A DNA stretch of 32,883 nt from Aldersonia kunmingensis (GTDB taxonomy: Bacteria > Actinomycetota > Actinomycetes > Mycobacteriales > Mycobacteriaceae). Of this stretch, positions 17,700 to 27,140 are shown piece by piece (within the stretch, counting starts at the first letter, position 1; every line of letters starts with the position of its first letter). Below the pieces are notes generated by a model. The model was not told where the DNA came from. It saw only the letters and a list, made by a program, of their open reading frames with translations, and ran no database searches. The position numbers and the translations under genes are program-made. The DNA is taken from contig NZ_LRRB01000010.1 in assembly GCF_001646865.1 (NCBI RefSeq), positions 1 through 32,883 on the forward strand. Reading direction: 5' to 3'.

Positions 17700-18119
17700 A
17701 TGACGCATGCGCGGAGTTCTGATATTCGTGTGCGCGACGCGGCCGACCTGCTCGGCGTCAGCGACGACACGGTTCGGCGCTGGATAGACAGTGGGTCACT
17801 GCCCGCGACGAAGGATGCGGCCGGGAGGGCGGTGATCGCCGGCGCAGACCTCGCGGCATTCGCCCGCGAGAACGCGCGCACCCCGGCGGACCCAACCCAA
17901 GTCGAGAGTTCGGCGCGCAATCGCCTCGTTGGCCTGGTCACACACGTCACCTCGGACGCGGTCATGTCCGAGGTCGAAATGCAGTGCGGCCCTTTCACCG
18001 TCGTGTCGCTCATGAGTACCCGGTCGGTTGAGGCGTTGGGCATCGAGGTGGGCTCCGTCGCGGTCGCCGTCGTCAAGGCCACCAACGTGATCGTCGAAAT
18101 GCCCAAGGAGGCGAAATGA
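17700..18119 (+). CDS. HTH-Mop fusion, probable molybdate-responsive regulator
   Basis: A 139-aa protein joining a MerR/excisionase-like helix-turn-helix (residues ~8-55: IRVRDAADLLGVSDDTVRRW, then DSGSLPATKDAAGRAVI) to a Mop/TOBE domain (residues ~72-136: ARNRLVGLVTHVTSDAVMSE, SVEALGIEVGS, VVKATNVIVEM). The design suggests a one-component sensor in which oxyanion binding to the Mop part controls DNA binding, the role ModE plays in E. coli. ATG 17700 is chosen over GTG 17691 because TAGAGT lies 7 nt upstream of it and overlaps the GTG. The stop overlaps modA by 4 nt, so it heads the transporter operon; the dyads over its promoter suggest autoregulation. Confidence 0.82.
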   Translation: MTHARSSDIRVRDAADLLGVSDDTVRRWIDSGSLPATKDAAGRAVIAGADLAAFARENARTPADPTQVESSARNRLVGLVTHVTSDAVMSEVEMQCGPFTVVSLMSTRSVEALGIEVGSVAVAVVKATNVIVEMPKEAK

Positions 18120-18910
18120 TTCGCTTTGTGGGCGTCGTCGCGACAGTCGGTCTCGGCGTCGCCTTGCTGGCCGGATGCTCCGATGACGACGCCTCGTCGA
18201 CGTTGACCGCGACCACCGCGGCCGAGAGTTCGGTCACCGGCGATATCACCGTCTTCGCCGCGGCATCGCTGAACAAGTCCTTCACCGAACTCGGCAAGCA
18301 GTTCGAGTCGGAGTATCCCGGCACGTCGGTGAAGTTCAATTTCGCCGGATCCTCGGACCTCGCCACCCAGATCATTCAGGGTGCCCCGGCGGACGTGTTT
18401 GCCTCCGCGAACCCCGCCAATATGACCAAGGTTGTCGATGCCGGTCTCGTCGCGGGATCTCCGGAGAACTTCGCTTCGAACACGCTGACGATCGTTACTG
18501 CGCCCGGTAATCCGAAGGGCATAGCCACGTTCGCCGACCTGACGAAGGCGGGCGTCTCGGTTGTGGTTTGCGCGGACCAGGTTCCGTGCGGGACGGCCAC
18601 CAAGACGATCGAGGAGAAGTCCGGCGTCACGCTCACCCCGGTGAGTGAGGAGTCCCAGGTGACCGATGTGCTGGGCAAGGTGACGAGCGGTCAGGCCGAT
18701 GCCGGCCTCGTCTACGTCTCCGACGCCAAGGGCGCCGGAGACAAGGTCATGCAGGTTGATTTCCCCGCGGCGGCGCAGGGGGTCAACGTCTACCCGATCG
18801 CGGTGCTGAAGAACTCCAAAAACGCCGAGGCGGCAGCGGAATTCGTCGAACTCGTCACCGGTCCGGAGGGACAGAAAGTCCTCGCTGAGGCCGGTTTCGC
18901 GGCGCCATGA
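18116..18910 (+). CDS. modA: Molybdate ABC transporter substrate-binding lipoprotein
   Basis: A 264-aa extracytoplasmic binding protein anchored as a lipoprotein: a hydrophobic N-terminus ends in the lipobox LAGC, with Cys21 as the lipidated residue. The mature protein opens with [20 protein letters not shown] and has [20 protein letters not shown], the typical ModA oxyanion-site segments. [18 protein letters not shown] near the end matches the second lobe. It would capture molybdate or tungstate and hand it to ModB. It overlaps its upstream regulator and downstream modB by 4 nt each. The lipobox makes it a likely substrate of the lgt product at 4632. Confidence 0.96.
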   Translation: MIRFVGVVATVGLGVALLAGCSDDDASSTLTATTAAESSVTGDITVFAAASLNKSFTELGKQFESEYPGTSVKFNFAGSSDLATQIIQGAPADVFASANPANMTKVVDAGLVAGSPENFASNTLTIVTAPGNPKGIATFADLTKAGVSVVVCADQVPCGTATKTIEEKSGVTLTPVSEESQVTDVLGKVTSGQADAGLVYVSDAKGAGDKVMQVDFPAAAQGVNVYPIAVLKNSKNAEAAAEFVELVTGPEGQKVLAEAGFAAP

Positions 18911-19710
18911 CCGCGCGACGCGCGGGGGTCCCGGTAGACCTACCGAAGTGGGTCTACCTCCCGGCCGCGATCGGTGTGCTGTTCGTCGTGCTGCCGCTGA
19001 TCGCAATGCTGTTGGAGACGGATTGGTCGAACTTCTGGTCGCTGATCACCTCCGAATCCTCGCGCGCGGCACTGCTGCTCAGCCTGCGCACGTCACTCAC
19101 AAGCACCGTGGTTGTGCTGATTATCGGGGTACCGATGGCCCTCGTGTTTGCCCGGTCCCGGCTGCCGGGACTGTCGGTCCTGCGATCGCTTGTGCTGTTG
19201 CCCTTGGTGCTTCCGCCGGTGGTCGGTGGTATCGCACTCATCTACACGTTCGGCCGAAAAGGCTTGCTGGGTGAGACGTTCGAGGTGCTGGGAATACAGA
19301 TCGCTTTCACCACGACGGCCGTGGTCATCGCGCAGTCGTTCGTCGCGCTCCCATTTCTGGTGATCAGTCTCGAGGGCGCGCTGCGCACGGCGGGGGAGCG
19401 ATACGAGGCGGTGGCGGCAACCCTAGGCGCGCGGCCGACCACGGTGCTGCGACGGGTGACGATCCCGTTGGTCCTTCCCGGCCTGGTGTCGGGTGCCGTG
19501 CTTTCGTTCGCGAGGGCGCTCGGTGAGTTTGGCGCCACGATCACCTTCGCCGGCTCGCTACAGGGTGTGACGCGCACGCTGCCGCTGGAGATCTATCTGC
19601 AGCGTGAGGTAGACCCCGATGCGGCGGTCGCGCTGTCGCTGTTGCTTGTGGTCGTCGCTGCTCTCGTCGTGCTGTCAGCCCGGGGCCGCGCCATCGGTGG
19701 TGCACTGTGA
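18907..19710 (+). CDS. modB: Molybdate ABC transporter permease
   Basis: A 267-aa inner-membrane permease with about six hydrophobic segments, the first near residues 14-35. The binding-protein-dependent transport motif EAA appears as [20 protein letters not shown] (about residues 161-180), the coupling helix to Mod[21 protein letters not shown] is the ModB/CysT family segment. It is coupled to modA and modC by 4-nt overlaps. Length is slightly above the E. coli protein, with a short basic N-terminus. Confidence 0.95.
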   Translation: MTARRAGVPVDLPKWVYLPAAIGVLFVVLPLIAMLLETDWSNFWSLITSESSRAALLLSLRTSLTSTVVVLIIGVPMALVFARSRLPGLSVLRSLVLLPLVLPPVVGGIALIYTFGRKGLLGETFEVLGIQIAFTTTAVVIAQSFVALPFLVISLEGALRTAGERYEAVAATLGARPTTVLRRVTIPLVLPGLVSGAVLSFARALGEFGATITFAGSLQGVTRTLPLEIYLQREVDPDAAVALSLLLVVVAALVVLSARGRAIGGAL

Positions 19711-20780
19711 GTTTGCTTGCAGTCAAGGCGGTTTCGCGCGATCGCGACGTAACTATGGACCTCGCCGTCGCGCCGGGTGAGGTACTTGCCGTGCTCGGCC
19801 CGAACGGAGCCGGAAAGTCCACGCTGCTGGACATGATCTCGGGCCTGCTGCGCCCGGACGAGGGGATCATCACAATCGGCGATCGGGTCTTGTCCGATGC
19901 CGCCACAGGGGAATTCGTGCCCGCGCATCGTCGCCGGGTCGCGATGCTCGCGCAGCAGGCGCTGCTGTTTCCGCACCTGAGCGTCGAGGCGAATGTTGGG
20001 TTCGGTCCACGGAGTAGCGGAGCCGGCCGGGCCGAGTCGCGCGAGATTGCACGGACTTGGCTGCGTGAGGTCGATGCCGAGGACCTCGCATCGCGGCGGC
20101 CGGCGCAACTGTCCGGCGGGCAGGCGCAGCGCGTCGCAATCGCCCGCGCGCTGGCGTGCGATCCAGAGGTGCTGCTACTCGACGAGCCGATGTCCGCGCT
20201 GGATGTGAGCGCGACGCCGCACGTGCGCCGGCTGCTCCGCAAGATTCTTCGCGAGAAGCAACGGACGGCGCTGCTGGTGACTCACGACCTACTCGATGCA
20301 CTCGCGCTCGCAGATACCGCAGTAGTGATCGAGGACGGCCGTGTTGCCGAGCAAGGTCCGGTGCGCCGGGTGCTCGCCGCGCCGCGCAGCCGTTTCGGGG
20401 CACGGATCGCCGGAGTGAACGTCATCGGAGGTGCTGTCCGCCGCGCCGAGGTTCTCGAAACAGGCTGGGGCAGTGAGATTTACGGGATAGCCGAGGTAGC
20501 TGTCTCGGGACCGGCCGTGGCGGTGTTCAACCCGACGGCCGTGGCGGTGCACGCCGAACCGCCGCATGGCAGCCCCCGCAATGTCATGGCGGTGACGATC
20601 GCGAGCATCGACGTGCACGGTCACACCGTGCGCGTGACGGGCGCCGAGAATCCCGACGGTTCCACGGGATTGGCCGCGGACATCACTCCCGCAGCGCTAG
20701 CCGACCTCGACCTGGTGCCGGGGCAGCGGGCGTATTTCGTGGTGAAGGCGCAAGAGGTGCGGTTGCACGCCGCGGGCTGA
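19707..20780 (+). CDS. modC: Molybdate ABC transporter ATP-binding protein with C-terminal TOBE domain
   Basis: A 357-aa ATPase. Walker A is [11 protein letters not shown] (Lys37), the signature is [15 protein letters not shown], Walker B is [12 protein letters not shown], and the switch His is in [11 protein letters not shown]. Residues ~290-355 form a TOBE/Mop-like domain ([20 protein letters not shown], ending [11 protein letters not shown]), which in related importers mediates inhibition by cytosolic oxyanion. It starts with GTG overlapping modB by 4 nt. Its stop lies only 5 bp from the stop of the opposing SRPBCC gene, with no obvious terminator between. Confidence 0.95.
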   Translation: MSLLAVKAVSRDRDVTMDLAVAPGEVLAVLGPNGAGKSTLLDMISGLLRPDEGIITIGDRVLSDAATGEFVPAHRRRVAMLAQQALLFPHLSVEANVGFGPRSSGAGRAESREIARTWLREVDAEDLASRRPAQLSGGQAQRVAIARALACDPEVLLLDEPMSALDVSATPHVRRLLRKILREKQRTALLVTHDLLDALALADTAVVIEDGRVAEQGPVRRVLAAPRSRFGARIAGVNVIGGAVRRAEVLETGWGSEIYGIAEVAVSGPAVAVFNPTAVAVHAEPPHGSPRNVMAVTIASIDVHGHTVRVTGAENPDGSTGLAADITPAALADLDLVPGQRAYFVVKAQEVRLHAAG

Positions 20781-20785
20781 GCGCG

Positions 20786-21190
20786 TCAGGCGGCGAGCAA
20801 TTCGGCCAGGCGCGGCATCACCTTGTCCCGCCAGCCCGGGCCCATTCGGTTGAACGCAAAAAGGTCGCCGTCGTTCTCGAGGTCGAAGCCGGAGTGCTCC
20901 AGGAACAGGCGCGTGCCCTTGCCCTCGGCGACTAGTCGCCAGCTGATGGTCCAGGTGCCATTGAAGGCGAACACGAACAGTTCAGGTTCGCGAACCTGCA
21001 CCACCTCGCAGGGAATCGGTCCGCGGCCGGGCATCTCGAGATGGAACCGGTGGCCGAGGACGCCGGCGATATCGCCCGGTGCCCACCACTGCGCATGCAA
21101 CTCCGGGGTGGTCAGCGCCTGCCACACCTTTTCCGGTGCGGCAGAGATGAATTGGTCCACGGTGATGGTGGCGAGCTCAGTTTCGCTCAT
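20786..21190 (-). CDS. SRPBCC/AHSA1-family protein
   Basis: A 134-aa START-like (Bet v1 fold) protein of the AHSA1 type: TVDQFISAAPEKVWQALTTP at the start, HAQWWAPGDI, then the C-terminal helix FNRMGPGWRDKVMPRLAEL. These small hydrophobic-pocket proteins often sit beside an ArsR repressor, as here, but their ligands are mostly unknown. ATG 21190 is chosen because the upstream open frame runs into the ArsR gene. The start overlaps the end of the arsR-type gene by 14 nt, so it depends on the same promoter. Confidence 0.85.
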   Translation of the reverse strand: MSETELATITVDQFISAAPEKVWQALTTPELHAQWWAPGDIAGVLGHRFHLEMPGRGPIPCEVVQVREPELFVFAFNGTWTISWRLVAEGKGTRLFLEHSGFDLENDGDLFAFNRMGPGWRDKVMPRLAELLAA

Positions 21191-21503
21191 CTGAATTGTT
21201 CTCCTCCACGAGATCGGCGAGCGAACGTAGGCGTTCGCGCCAGAAGCGTTCGAATGGGTGCAGCCATACGCCGACATCGGCTAGCGGCTCGGGGGTCAGG
21301 TGGTAGCGCCGTTGCCGGCCGATCGGTTCGTCGCGGACGAGCCCGGCCTTGCGAAGGGTCTGCAGATGTTCGGCGACCGCAGGACGGCTCAGCTCGAATC
21401 GACTTGCCAAATCGCCCGCGGTCAGTGGCCCCTCGACAAGAATCTCGAGCAGGTGCCGACGGACCGGATTGGCCAGCGCGAGAAAGACGTCTTCGCTCGA
21501 CAT
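21177..21503 (-). CDS. ArsR-family transcriptional repressor
   Basis: A 108-aa winged helix-turn-helix protein: VFLALANPVRRHLLEILVEG, then GDLASRFELSRPAVAEHLQT (recognition helix) and AGLVRDEPIGRQRRYHLTPE (wing). It has no Cys metal motif, so it is of the non-metal type usually paired with an AHSA1-like protein. ATG 21503 lies 7 nt after a TATTCT -10 box on the minus strand, with no ribosome-binding site, implying a leaderless mRNA. Its own promoter spacer contains a palindrome, which points to autorepression. Confidence 0.9.
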   Translation of the reverse strand: MSSEDVFLALANPVRRHLLEILVEGPLTAGDLASRFELSRPAVAEHLQTLRKAGLVRDEPIGRQRRYHLTPEPLADVGVWLHPFERFWRERLRSLADLVEENNSDERN

Positions 21504-21510
21504 GCGAAGG

Positions 21511-21540
21511 AGAATATGTCGGCAGTTTCCGACATGTCAA
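21511..21540 (-). promoter_or_regulatory. Consensus promoter with embedded palindromic operator for arsR-SRPBCC
   Basis: On the minus strand TTGACA (21540-21535) and TATTCT (21516-21511) are separated by 18 bp. The spacer and box edges contain the inverted repeat ATGTCGG-N6-CCGACAT (21516-21535 region). A further half-site TTTCCGACA (plus strand 21544-21552) repeats 18 bp upstream of the one at 21526-21534. A bound dimer would block polymerase directly. Confidence 0.75.
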
Positions 21541-21565
21541 GAATTTCCGACACGTTAGATGTCAT

Positions 21566-21652
21566 TGGTGCCGAGTGTGGGACTCGAACCCACACGTCCT
21601 TTCGGACAATGGTTTTTGAGACCATCGCGTCTGCCTGTTCCGCCAACTCGGC
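21566..21652 (-). tRNA. tRNA-Leu, anticodon CAA
   Basis: An 87-nt class II tRNA read on the minus strand. The acceptor stem GCCGAGT (21652-21646) pairs with ACTCGGC (21576-21570), followed by discriminator A and an encoded CCA (21568-21566). The anticodon loop is CTCAAAA with anticodon CAA at 21618-21616, which reads the UUG leucine codon. The long variable arm (TGTCCGAAAGGACG) and the T-arm GTGGG-TTCGAGT-CCCAC are intact. Confidence 0.96.
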
Positions 21653-21750
21653 GCACCGGCGGACAGTGTATCCCGCTGTGTTGAGTGAGCTTCCGCCCGG
21701 GGCGAGTTCGGACGCCGGTATCGCCGAAGCACCGGTAACCTGCTGCATAT

Positions 21751-21794
21751 CCACCTCGAAAAGTGGCATCGCGCCCACCTCGAAGAGTGGCATC
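21751..21794 (+). repeat. 20-nt direct repeat upstream of pdtaR
   Basis: CCACCTCGAAAAGTGGCATC (21751-21770) recurs with one change (A to G) at 21775-21794, a 24-bp period. Each copy has a short CCAC/GTGG dyad with an 8-nt loop. It lies in the 170-bp non-coding gap between the tRNA and pdtaR, ending 28 bp before the start codon, and could be a regulator-binding site or a pair of small RNA hairpins. Confidence 0.65.
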
Positions 21795-21822
21795 TCGATG
21801 GACGAGCGAAGGGTTGAGGACT

Positions 21823-22422
21823 ATGACAGCAGCAGGAGGGGGCTCCGGTCCACGCCGTGTCGTCGTTGCCGAGGATGAGACGTTGATCCGCCTCGATCTC
21901 GTGGAGATGCTGTCCGAGGAGGGGTACGAGGTTGTCGGTGAAGCCGGCGACGGTCAGACGGCGGTCGACCTGGCAATCGAGCACAAGCCCGACCTCGTCA
22001 TCATGGATGTGAAGATGCCGCGCCGCGACGGTATCGATGCCGCAGCGGAGATTGCCTCGAAGCGCGTCGCGCCGGTCGTGATTCTGACGGCGTTCAGCCA
22101 GCGCGATCTGGTCGAGCGTGCCCGGGACGCCGGCGCGATGGCGTATCTGGTCAAGCCGTTCACCAAGTCGGACCTGATTCCCGCGATCGAATTGGCCGCG
22201 AGTCGTTTCGCCGAAATCGCCTCGCTGGAGAGCGAGGTCGCGGGTCTGACCGACCGACTGGAGACCCGCAAGCTTGTCGAGCGGGCCAAGGGTGTGCTGA
22301 TGCAGACGCAGGGCCTCACGGAGCCGCAGGCGTTCAAGTGGATTCAGCGGACCGCGATGGACCGCCGCACCACGATGAAGGCCGTGGCAGAGGTCGTTTT
22401 GGAGAACCTGACGCCCCAGTAA
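21823..22422 (+). CDS. pdtaR: ANTAR-domain response regulator PdtaR
   Basis: A 199-aa response regulator closely resembling M. tuberculosis Rv1626 (PdtaR). The receiver domain (residues ~11-125) has the acidic pair Glu17/Asp18, phospho-acceptor Asp62 (LVIMDVKMPRRDG), Thr89 (ILTAFSQ) and Lys111 (AYLVKPF). A coiled linker leads to a C-terminal ANTAR RNA-binding domain (LETRKLVERAKGVLMQTQGL, EPQAFKWIQRTAMDRRTTMK). With histidine kinase PdtaS it acts by antitermination or RNA binding rather than on DNA; the kinase gene is not in this window. ATG 21823 is chosen because AAGGG lies 9 nt upstream and the protein then starts like its homologues. Confidence 0.95.
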   Translation: MTAAGGGSGPRRVVVAEDETLIRLDLVEMLSEEGYEVVGEAGDGQTAVDLAIEHKPDLVIMDVKMPRRDGIDAAAEIASKRVAPVVILTAFSQRDLVERARDAGAMAYLVKPFTKSDLIPAIELAASRFAEIASLESEVAGLTDRLETRKLVERAKGVLMQTQGLTEPQAFKWIQRTAMDRRTTMKAVAEVVLENLTPQ

Positions 22423-22571
22423 ACATGGGATGACTGATGTTCCGCGCGCGACGCGGTCGATTCACCGACTGGCAATGTGTGCACAGTCGCCGCGTCAACG
22501 TTATGTTCTCTGCGGGCTGACGTAGTTGGCCCCTCCGGCCCGCCGGGGAGAGCAGACTTCGGAGGTGGCAC

Positions 22572-23795
22572 GTGAAACGTCTGGGTGCGAAGAGTGTGGT
22601 GGTCGCCGCAGCGGCCGCAGCACTCGTTTTGTCTGGGTGTAGCGACAAGTCGACCGATAGCGGCGCCTCGGAGACCACCGGCGCGGGGGCGGGCAACCTG
22701 AGCATTCAGCCGCTGCTGCAGGTCGATACCGAGGGTAAGGAAGTGCCGAAGGCCGACTCGTCCGCCGCGGCGAGTCCGGCGGGCAATGGTTCGGCGACGT
22801 GCCCGCCCGTGTCGATCGGCATGGCCGGCGCTCTCACCGGCCCGGATGCCGCTCTCGGCATCAACATCATCAATGGCGTCAAGCTCGCGCTCGAGCAGCA
22901 CAACTCCGCGAACCCGGGCTGCCAGGTGACGCTCGCACAGTTCGACACCGAGGGCGACCCGCAGAAGGCCACCCAGGTGATCCCGCAGGTCATCAACAAC
23001 CCGGCGGTCGTCGGCCTGATCGGCCCGGCCTTCTCCGGTGAGACCAAGGCGACCGGCGGCATCCTCAGCGACGCGGGCCTGGCCTCCCTGACCGCGTCGG
23101 CGACCAATGCGACGCTGACCCAGAACGGCTGGCAGACCTTCTTCCGCGGCCTGGCGAACGATGACGTCCAGGGTCCCGCCGTGGCGAAGTACATGACCGG
23201 CACCGCCGGTTACGACAAGGTGTGCGTGATCCAGGACAACACCGACTACGGTGTCGGCCTGGCGAACAGCGTCACCGAGGGTCTCGGAGCCGCGGCCGAT
23301 GAGAGCTGCGCCGCCAGCATCAAGAAGGGCGACAAGGACTTCTCCGCGACGGTGACCAAGGTCCAGGGCGCCAACCCCGACGCGATCTTCTTCTCCGGCT
23401 ACTACTCTGAGGCCGCGCCGCTCGCGCAGCAGCTGAAGTCGGCGGGCGTCGAGGCCACCTTCGTGTCGGCCGACGGCAGCAACGATCCACAGTTCGTCTC
23501 GCAGGCCGGCAATTCCGCGGCCGGTGCGATCCTGTCCTGCCCGTGTGGACCGGCGCCGGACGAGTTCAAGGAGCAGTACACCGCACTGGCCAACCAGGAG
23601 CCGGGTGTCTACTCGGTGGAGGCGTACGACCTCACCACGATCCTCTTGACGGGTATCGACTCGGGCAAGGTCACGCGCGCGGATCTGGTCGACTATGTCC
23701 GCAACTACGACGGCACCGGCCTGGCGCGCCAGTACAAGTGGAGCCCCAACGGCGAGTTGGCCTCCGCGCTGATCTGGATTTACGAGGTCAAGTAG
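22572..23795 (+). CDS. livK: Branched-chain amino-acid-type ABC transporter substrate-binding lipoprotein
   Basis: A 407-aa periplasmic-binding-type lipoprotein: the hydrophobic N-terminus ends in the lipobox LSGC (Cys23), followed by a ~55-residue Ser/Ala/Gly-rich linker. The binding fold starts near residue 78 with VSIGMAGALTGPDAALG, and includes NNPAVVGLIGPAFSGETKAT and NPDAIFFSGYYSEAAPLAQQ. LivK-type proteins bind leucine/isoleucine/valine, but this fold also serves amides and urea, so substrate is unsettled. GTG 22572 has GGAGG at 22561-22565. In the 149-bp gap before it are a possible TATGTT -10 (22502-22507), a TGTGCACA palindrome (22478-22485) and a GC-rich hairpin near 22533-22550. 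Confidence 0.9.
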   Translation: MKRLGAKSVVVAAAAAALVLSGCSDKSTDSGASETTGAGAGNLSIQPLLQVDTEGKEVPKADSSAAASPAGNGSATCPPVSIGMAGALTGPDAALGINIINGVKLALEQHNSANPGCQVTLAQFDTEGDPQKATQVIPQVINNPAVVGLIGPAFSGETKATGGILSDAGLASLTASATNATLTQNGWQTFFRGLANDDVQGPAVAKYMTGTAGYDKVCVIQDNTDYGVGLANSVTEGLGAAADESCAASIKKGDKDFSATVTKVQGANPDAIFFSGYYSEAAPLAQQLKSAGVEATFVSADGSNDPQFVSQAGNSAAGAILSCPCGPAPDEFKEQYTALANQEPGVYSVEAYDLTTILLTGIDSGKVTRADLVDYVRNYDGTGLARQYKWSPNGELASALIWIYEVK

Positions 23796-23798
23796 TTC

Positions 23799-23855
23799 GA
23801 TAGAGACGGCACGTACGTGCGCCGGAATCGGCGGATGTACGTGCCGTCCGCTATC
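23799..23855 (+). terminator. Long hairpin between livK and livH (attenuator or mRNA-stability element)
   Basis: Perfect 12-bp arms GACGGCACGTAC (23805-23816) and GTACGTGCCGTC (23837-23848) enclose a smaller CGCCG-GAAT-CGGCG hairpin (23820-23833). Outer GATAG/CTATC (23799-23803, 23851-23855) extends it with small bulges. There is no U-run, so it probably reduces read-through or protects the livK mRNA 3' end rather than fully terminating. Confidence 0.75.
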
Positions 23856-23876
23856 TCAACAAGTGAAGGTGTTGCG

Positions 23877-23897
23877 ATGATGGCGGTGCCGCAATGA
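23877..23897 (+). CDS. Six-codon mini-ORF (MMAVPQ) overlapping livH start
   Basis: GAAGG (23865-23869) sits 7 nt before ATG 23877, which opens a six-codon frame whose TGA (23895-23897) overlaps the livH ATG (23894). The only good ribosome-binding site near livH is therefore placed for this mini-ORF, suggesting livH is translated by re-initiation. Whether the peptide itself matters is unknown. Confidence 0.4.
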   Translation: MMAVPQ

Positions 23898-24930
23898 GTT
23901 CGGCGCTAGCGGTGGGGGCCGCAACGGTTCTGGCGGACGGTTCGATCGATTTCAACGTCCAGGGCGTGATCGACAATTTCTGGCAGCTCACAATCGACGG
24001 GTTGTCCTACGGCTCAATCTACGCCCTTGTGGCAGTTGGCTATACGCTCGTCTACGGCGTGCTACGGCTGATCAACTTCGCCCATTCCGAAATCTTCATG
24101 CTCGGCATGTTCGGTACCTACATTGGCCTCGAACTGCTCGGCTTCACGCCGAGCGGCAACACCTACGCCGAGGGCACCGGGGCAACAATCGTATTCCTCG
24201 GTCTGGCAATGCTATTCGGCATGGCCACTTCGGGCGCCGCGGCGGTCGGTCTGGAACGGGTCGCGTACCGGCCACTGCGCAAGCGTGGCGCCAAACCGCT
24301 GATCTTCCTGATCACCGCGATCGGCATGTCGTTCGTTATCCAGGAATTCGTGCACTTCGTGCTGCCGAAGTTCGTCGACGATCTCGGTGGCACAAATGCG
24401 CAGCAGCCGATCAAGCTCGTCGATCCGAAGGTGCAGTTCGAAATCTTCGGCGCCCCGGTTACCAACGTGACACTCATCATCGTTGCCTCCGCAGTGGTTT
24501 TGGCGATCGCGACCGAGATTCTGATCAACCGGACCAAGCTCGGTCGTGGTATCCGCGCGGTGGCGCAGGATCCGAATACCGCGACGCTGATGGGTGTTTC
24601 GCGGGAACGGGTCATCATGCTGACGTTCCTCATCGGCGGCGTGCTCGCCGGTGCGGCAGCGATGCTCTACACGCTCAAGATCCCGTCGGGAATCATCTTC
24701 TCGGGTGGATTCATCCTCGGTATCAAGGCGTTCAGCGCCGCGGTGCTCGGCGGTATCGGCAATCTGCGCGGCGCACTGCTCGGCGGCCTGATCCTCGGTG
24801 TCGTCGAGAACTACGGACAGATCCTCTTCGGCACCGAATGGCGAGACGTGGTGGCGTTCGTCCTGCTGGTGCTTGTGCTGATGTTCCGGCCAACCGGAAT
24901 CCTCGGTGAGAGTCTGGGGAAGGCGCGGGT

Positions 24931-24934
<4 letters not shown>
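23894..24934 (+). CDS. livH: Branched-chain amino-acid-type ABC transporter permease LivH
   Basis: A 346-aa permease with about eight hydrophobic segments. After a ~30-residue N-terminal extension, the core begins LTIDGLSYGSIYALVAVGYTLVYGVLRLINFAHSE, here quoted as family landmarks GLSYGSIYAL and INFAHSEIFM. The coupling region includes IRAVAQDPNTATLMGVSRER (about residues 219-238) and the C-terminus GVVENYGQILFGTEWRD then MFRPTGILGE. ATG 23894 lacks its own ribosome-binding site and overlaps the stop of a mini-ORF. The 4-nt overlap with livM shows operon coupling. Confidence 0.94.
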
Positions 24935-26132
<1,198 letters not shown>

Positions 26133-26136
<4 letters not shown>

Positions 26137-27140
26137 CGATTCCTGGCCCCGGCGAGGCGATGTTCGACAACGAGGACATGGCCGTCGATTCCAGCCCGAA
26201 GACGTTCGACGAGACCGCGGGGATCGTCGATGTCGCCGCGATCGATCCGCTGCTGGCCGATCCGGACCTGGTCGCCGAGGTGGTGGCCCCGACTCGCACC
26301 ATCGAGACCGAGGTCGGCGAGGCGCTGTTGCGCACCGAGGGACTTACCGTGAGGTTCGGTGGCCTGACCGCGCTCGATGACGTGAGTTTCGAGATCCGCC
26401 GCGGCGAGATCCTCGGCCTGATCGGTCCGAACGGTGCCGGCAAGACGACCTGCTTCAACGCGATCACCGGTGTCTACAAGCCGACTTCCGGATTGGTCGA
26501 ATTCGACGGGTCGCCGATCACGGAAACGTCGACGGGTCGGTTCAGCCGCTCGAAGGCGACGAAACGCAACGAGATCACCCGCCTCGGCATCGCCCGCACA
26601 TTCCAGAACATCCGGCTCTTCGGCGAGATGACCGCACTCGAGAACGTCGTCGTGGGCACGGACGCTCGGCACCGCACCTCGGTGCCCGGCGCGATCTTCC
26701 GCTCGCCGCGCCACCGGCGCGAGGAACACGATGCGGTGGAGCGCGGCATGGCCCTGCTCGAATTCGTCGGAATCGCCCCACGGGCGGTGGAAAAGGCGCG
26801 CAACCTTTCCTACGGTGATCAGCGCCGGCTCGAGATCGCCCGGGCACTCGCCACCGAGCCCAAACTGCTCTGCCTCGACGAGCCGGCCGCCGGGTTCAAC
26901 CCGAGCGAGAAGTCGGCACTGATGGATCTGATCCGCAAGATCCGTGACGACGGGTTCACGGTGCTGCTGATCGAGCACGACATGCGCCTGGTCATGGGCG
27001 TCACCGACCGCATCGTGGTCCTCGAGTTCGGGCGCAAGATCGCGGATGATGTGCCGTCCGCTATCCGCGAGAACCCTGCCGTAATCGCCGCCTACCTGGG
27101 CGTGCCCGACGAGGGAGATGACGCTGATGGCGAAGCATAG
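26133..27140 (+). CDS. livG: Branched-chain amino-acid-type ABC transporter ATPase LivG with N-terminal extension
   Basis: A 335-aa ATPase. The ATPase core starts near residue 65 ([20 protein letters not shown]) with Walker [10 protein letters not shown] (Lys104), the LivG-specific [20 protein letters not shown], signature [16 protein letters not shown], Walker [14 protein letters not shown] and switch His in IEHDMRLVM. The first ~63 residues form an acidic extension ([14 protein letters not shown], about residues 38-51) that typical ~255-aa LivG proteins lack. ATG 26133 is supported by the 4-nt overlap with livM, but an internal start such as ATG 26160 cannot be excluded. Confidence 0.93.

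Noticed and set aside
17003-19006. Minus-strand frame spanning the intergenic repeats, mop, HTH-Mop and modA
   Set aside because: Covers four supported plus-strand genes and shows no recognisable domain; its span over the repeat region is chance.
21566-21652. tRNA-Leu as an integration site of a mobile element
   Set aside because: No repeat of the tRNA 3' end, integrase or compositional break was seen nearby.
21751-21794. Classical ANTAR dual-hexaloop RNA
   Set aside because: The CCAC/GTGG stems enclose 8-nt loops, and any hexaloop reading gives TCGAAA, lacking A at 1 and G at 4.
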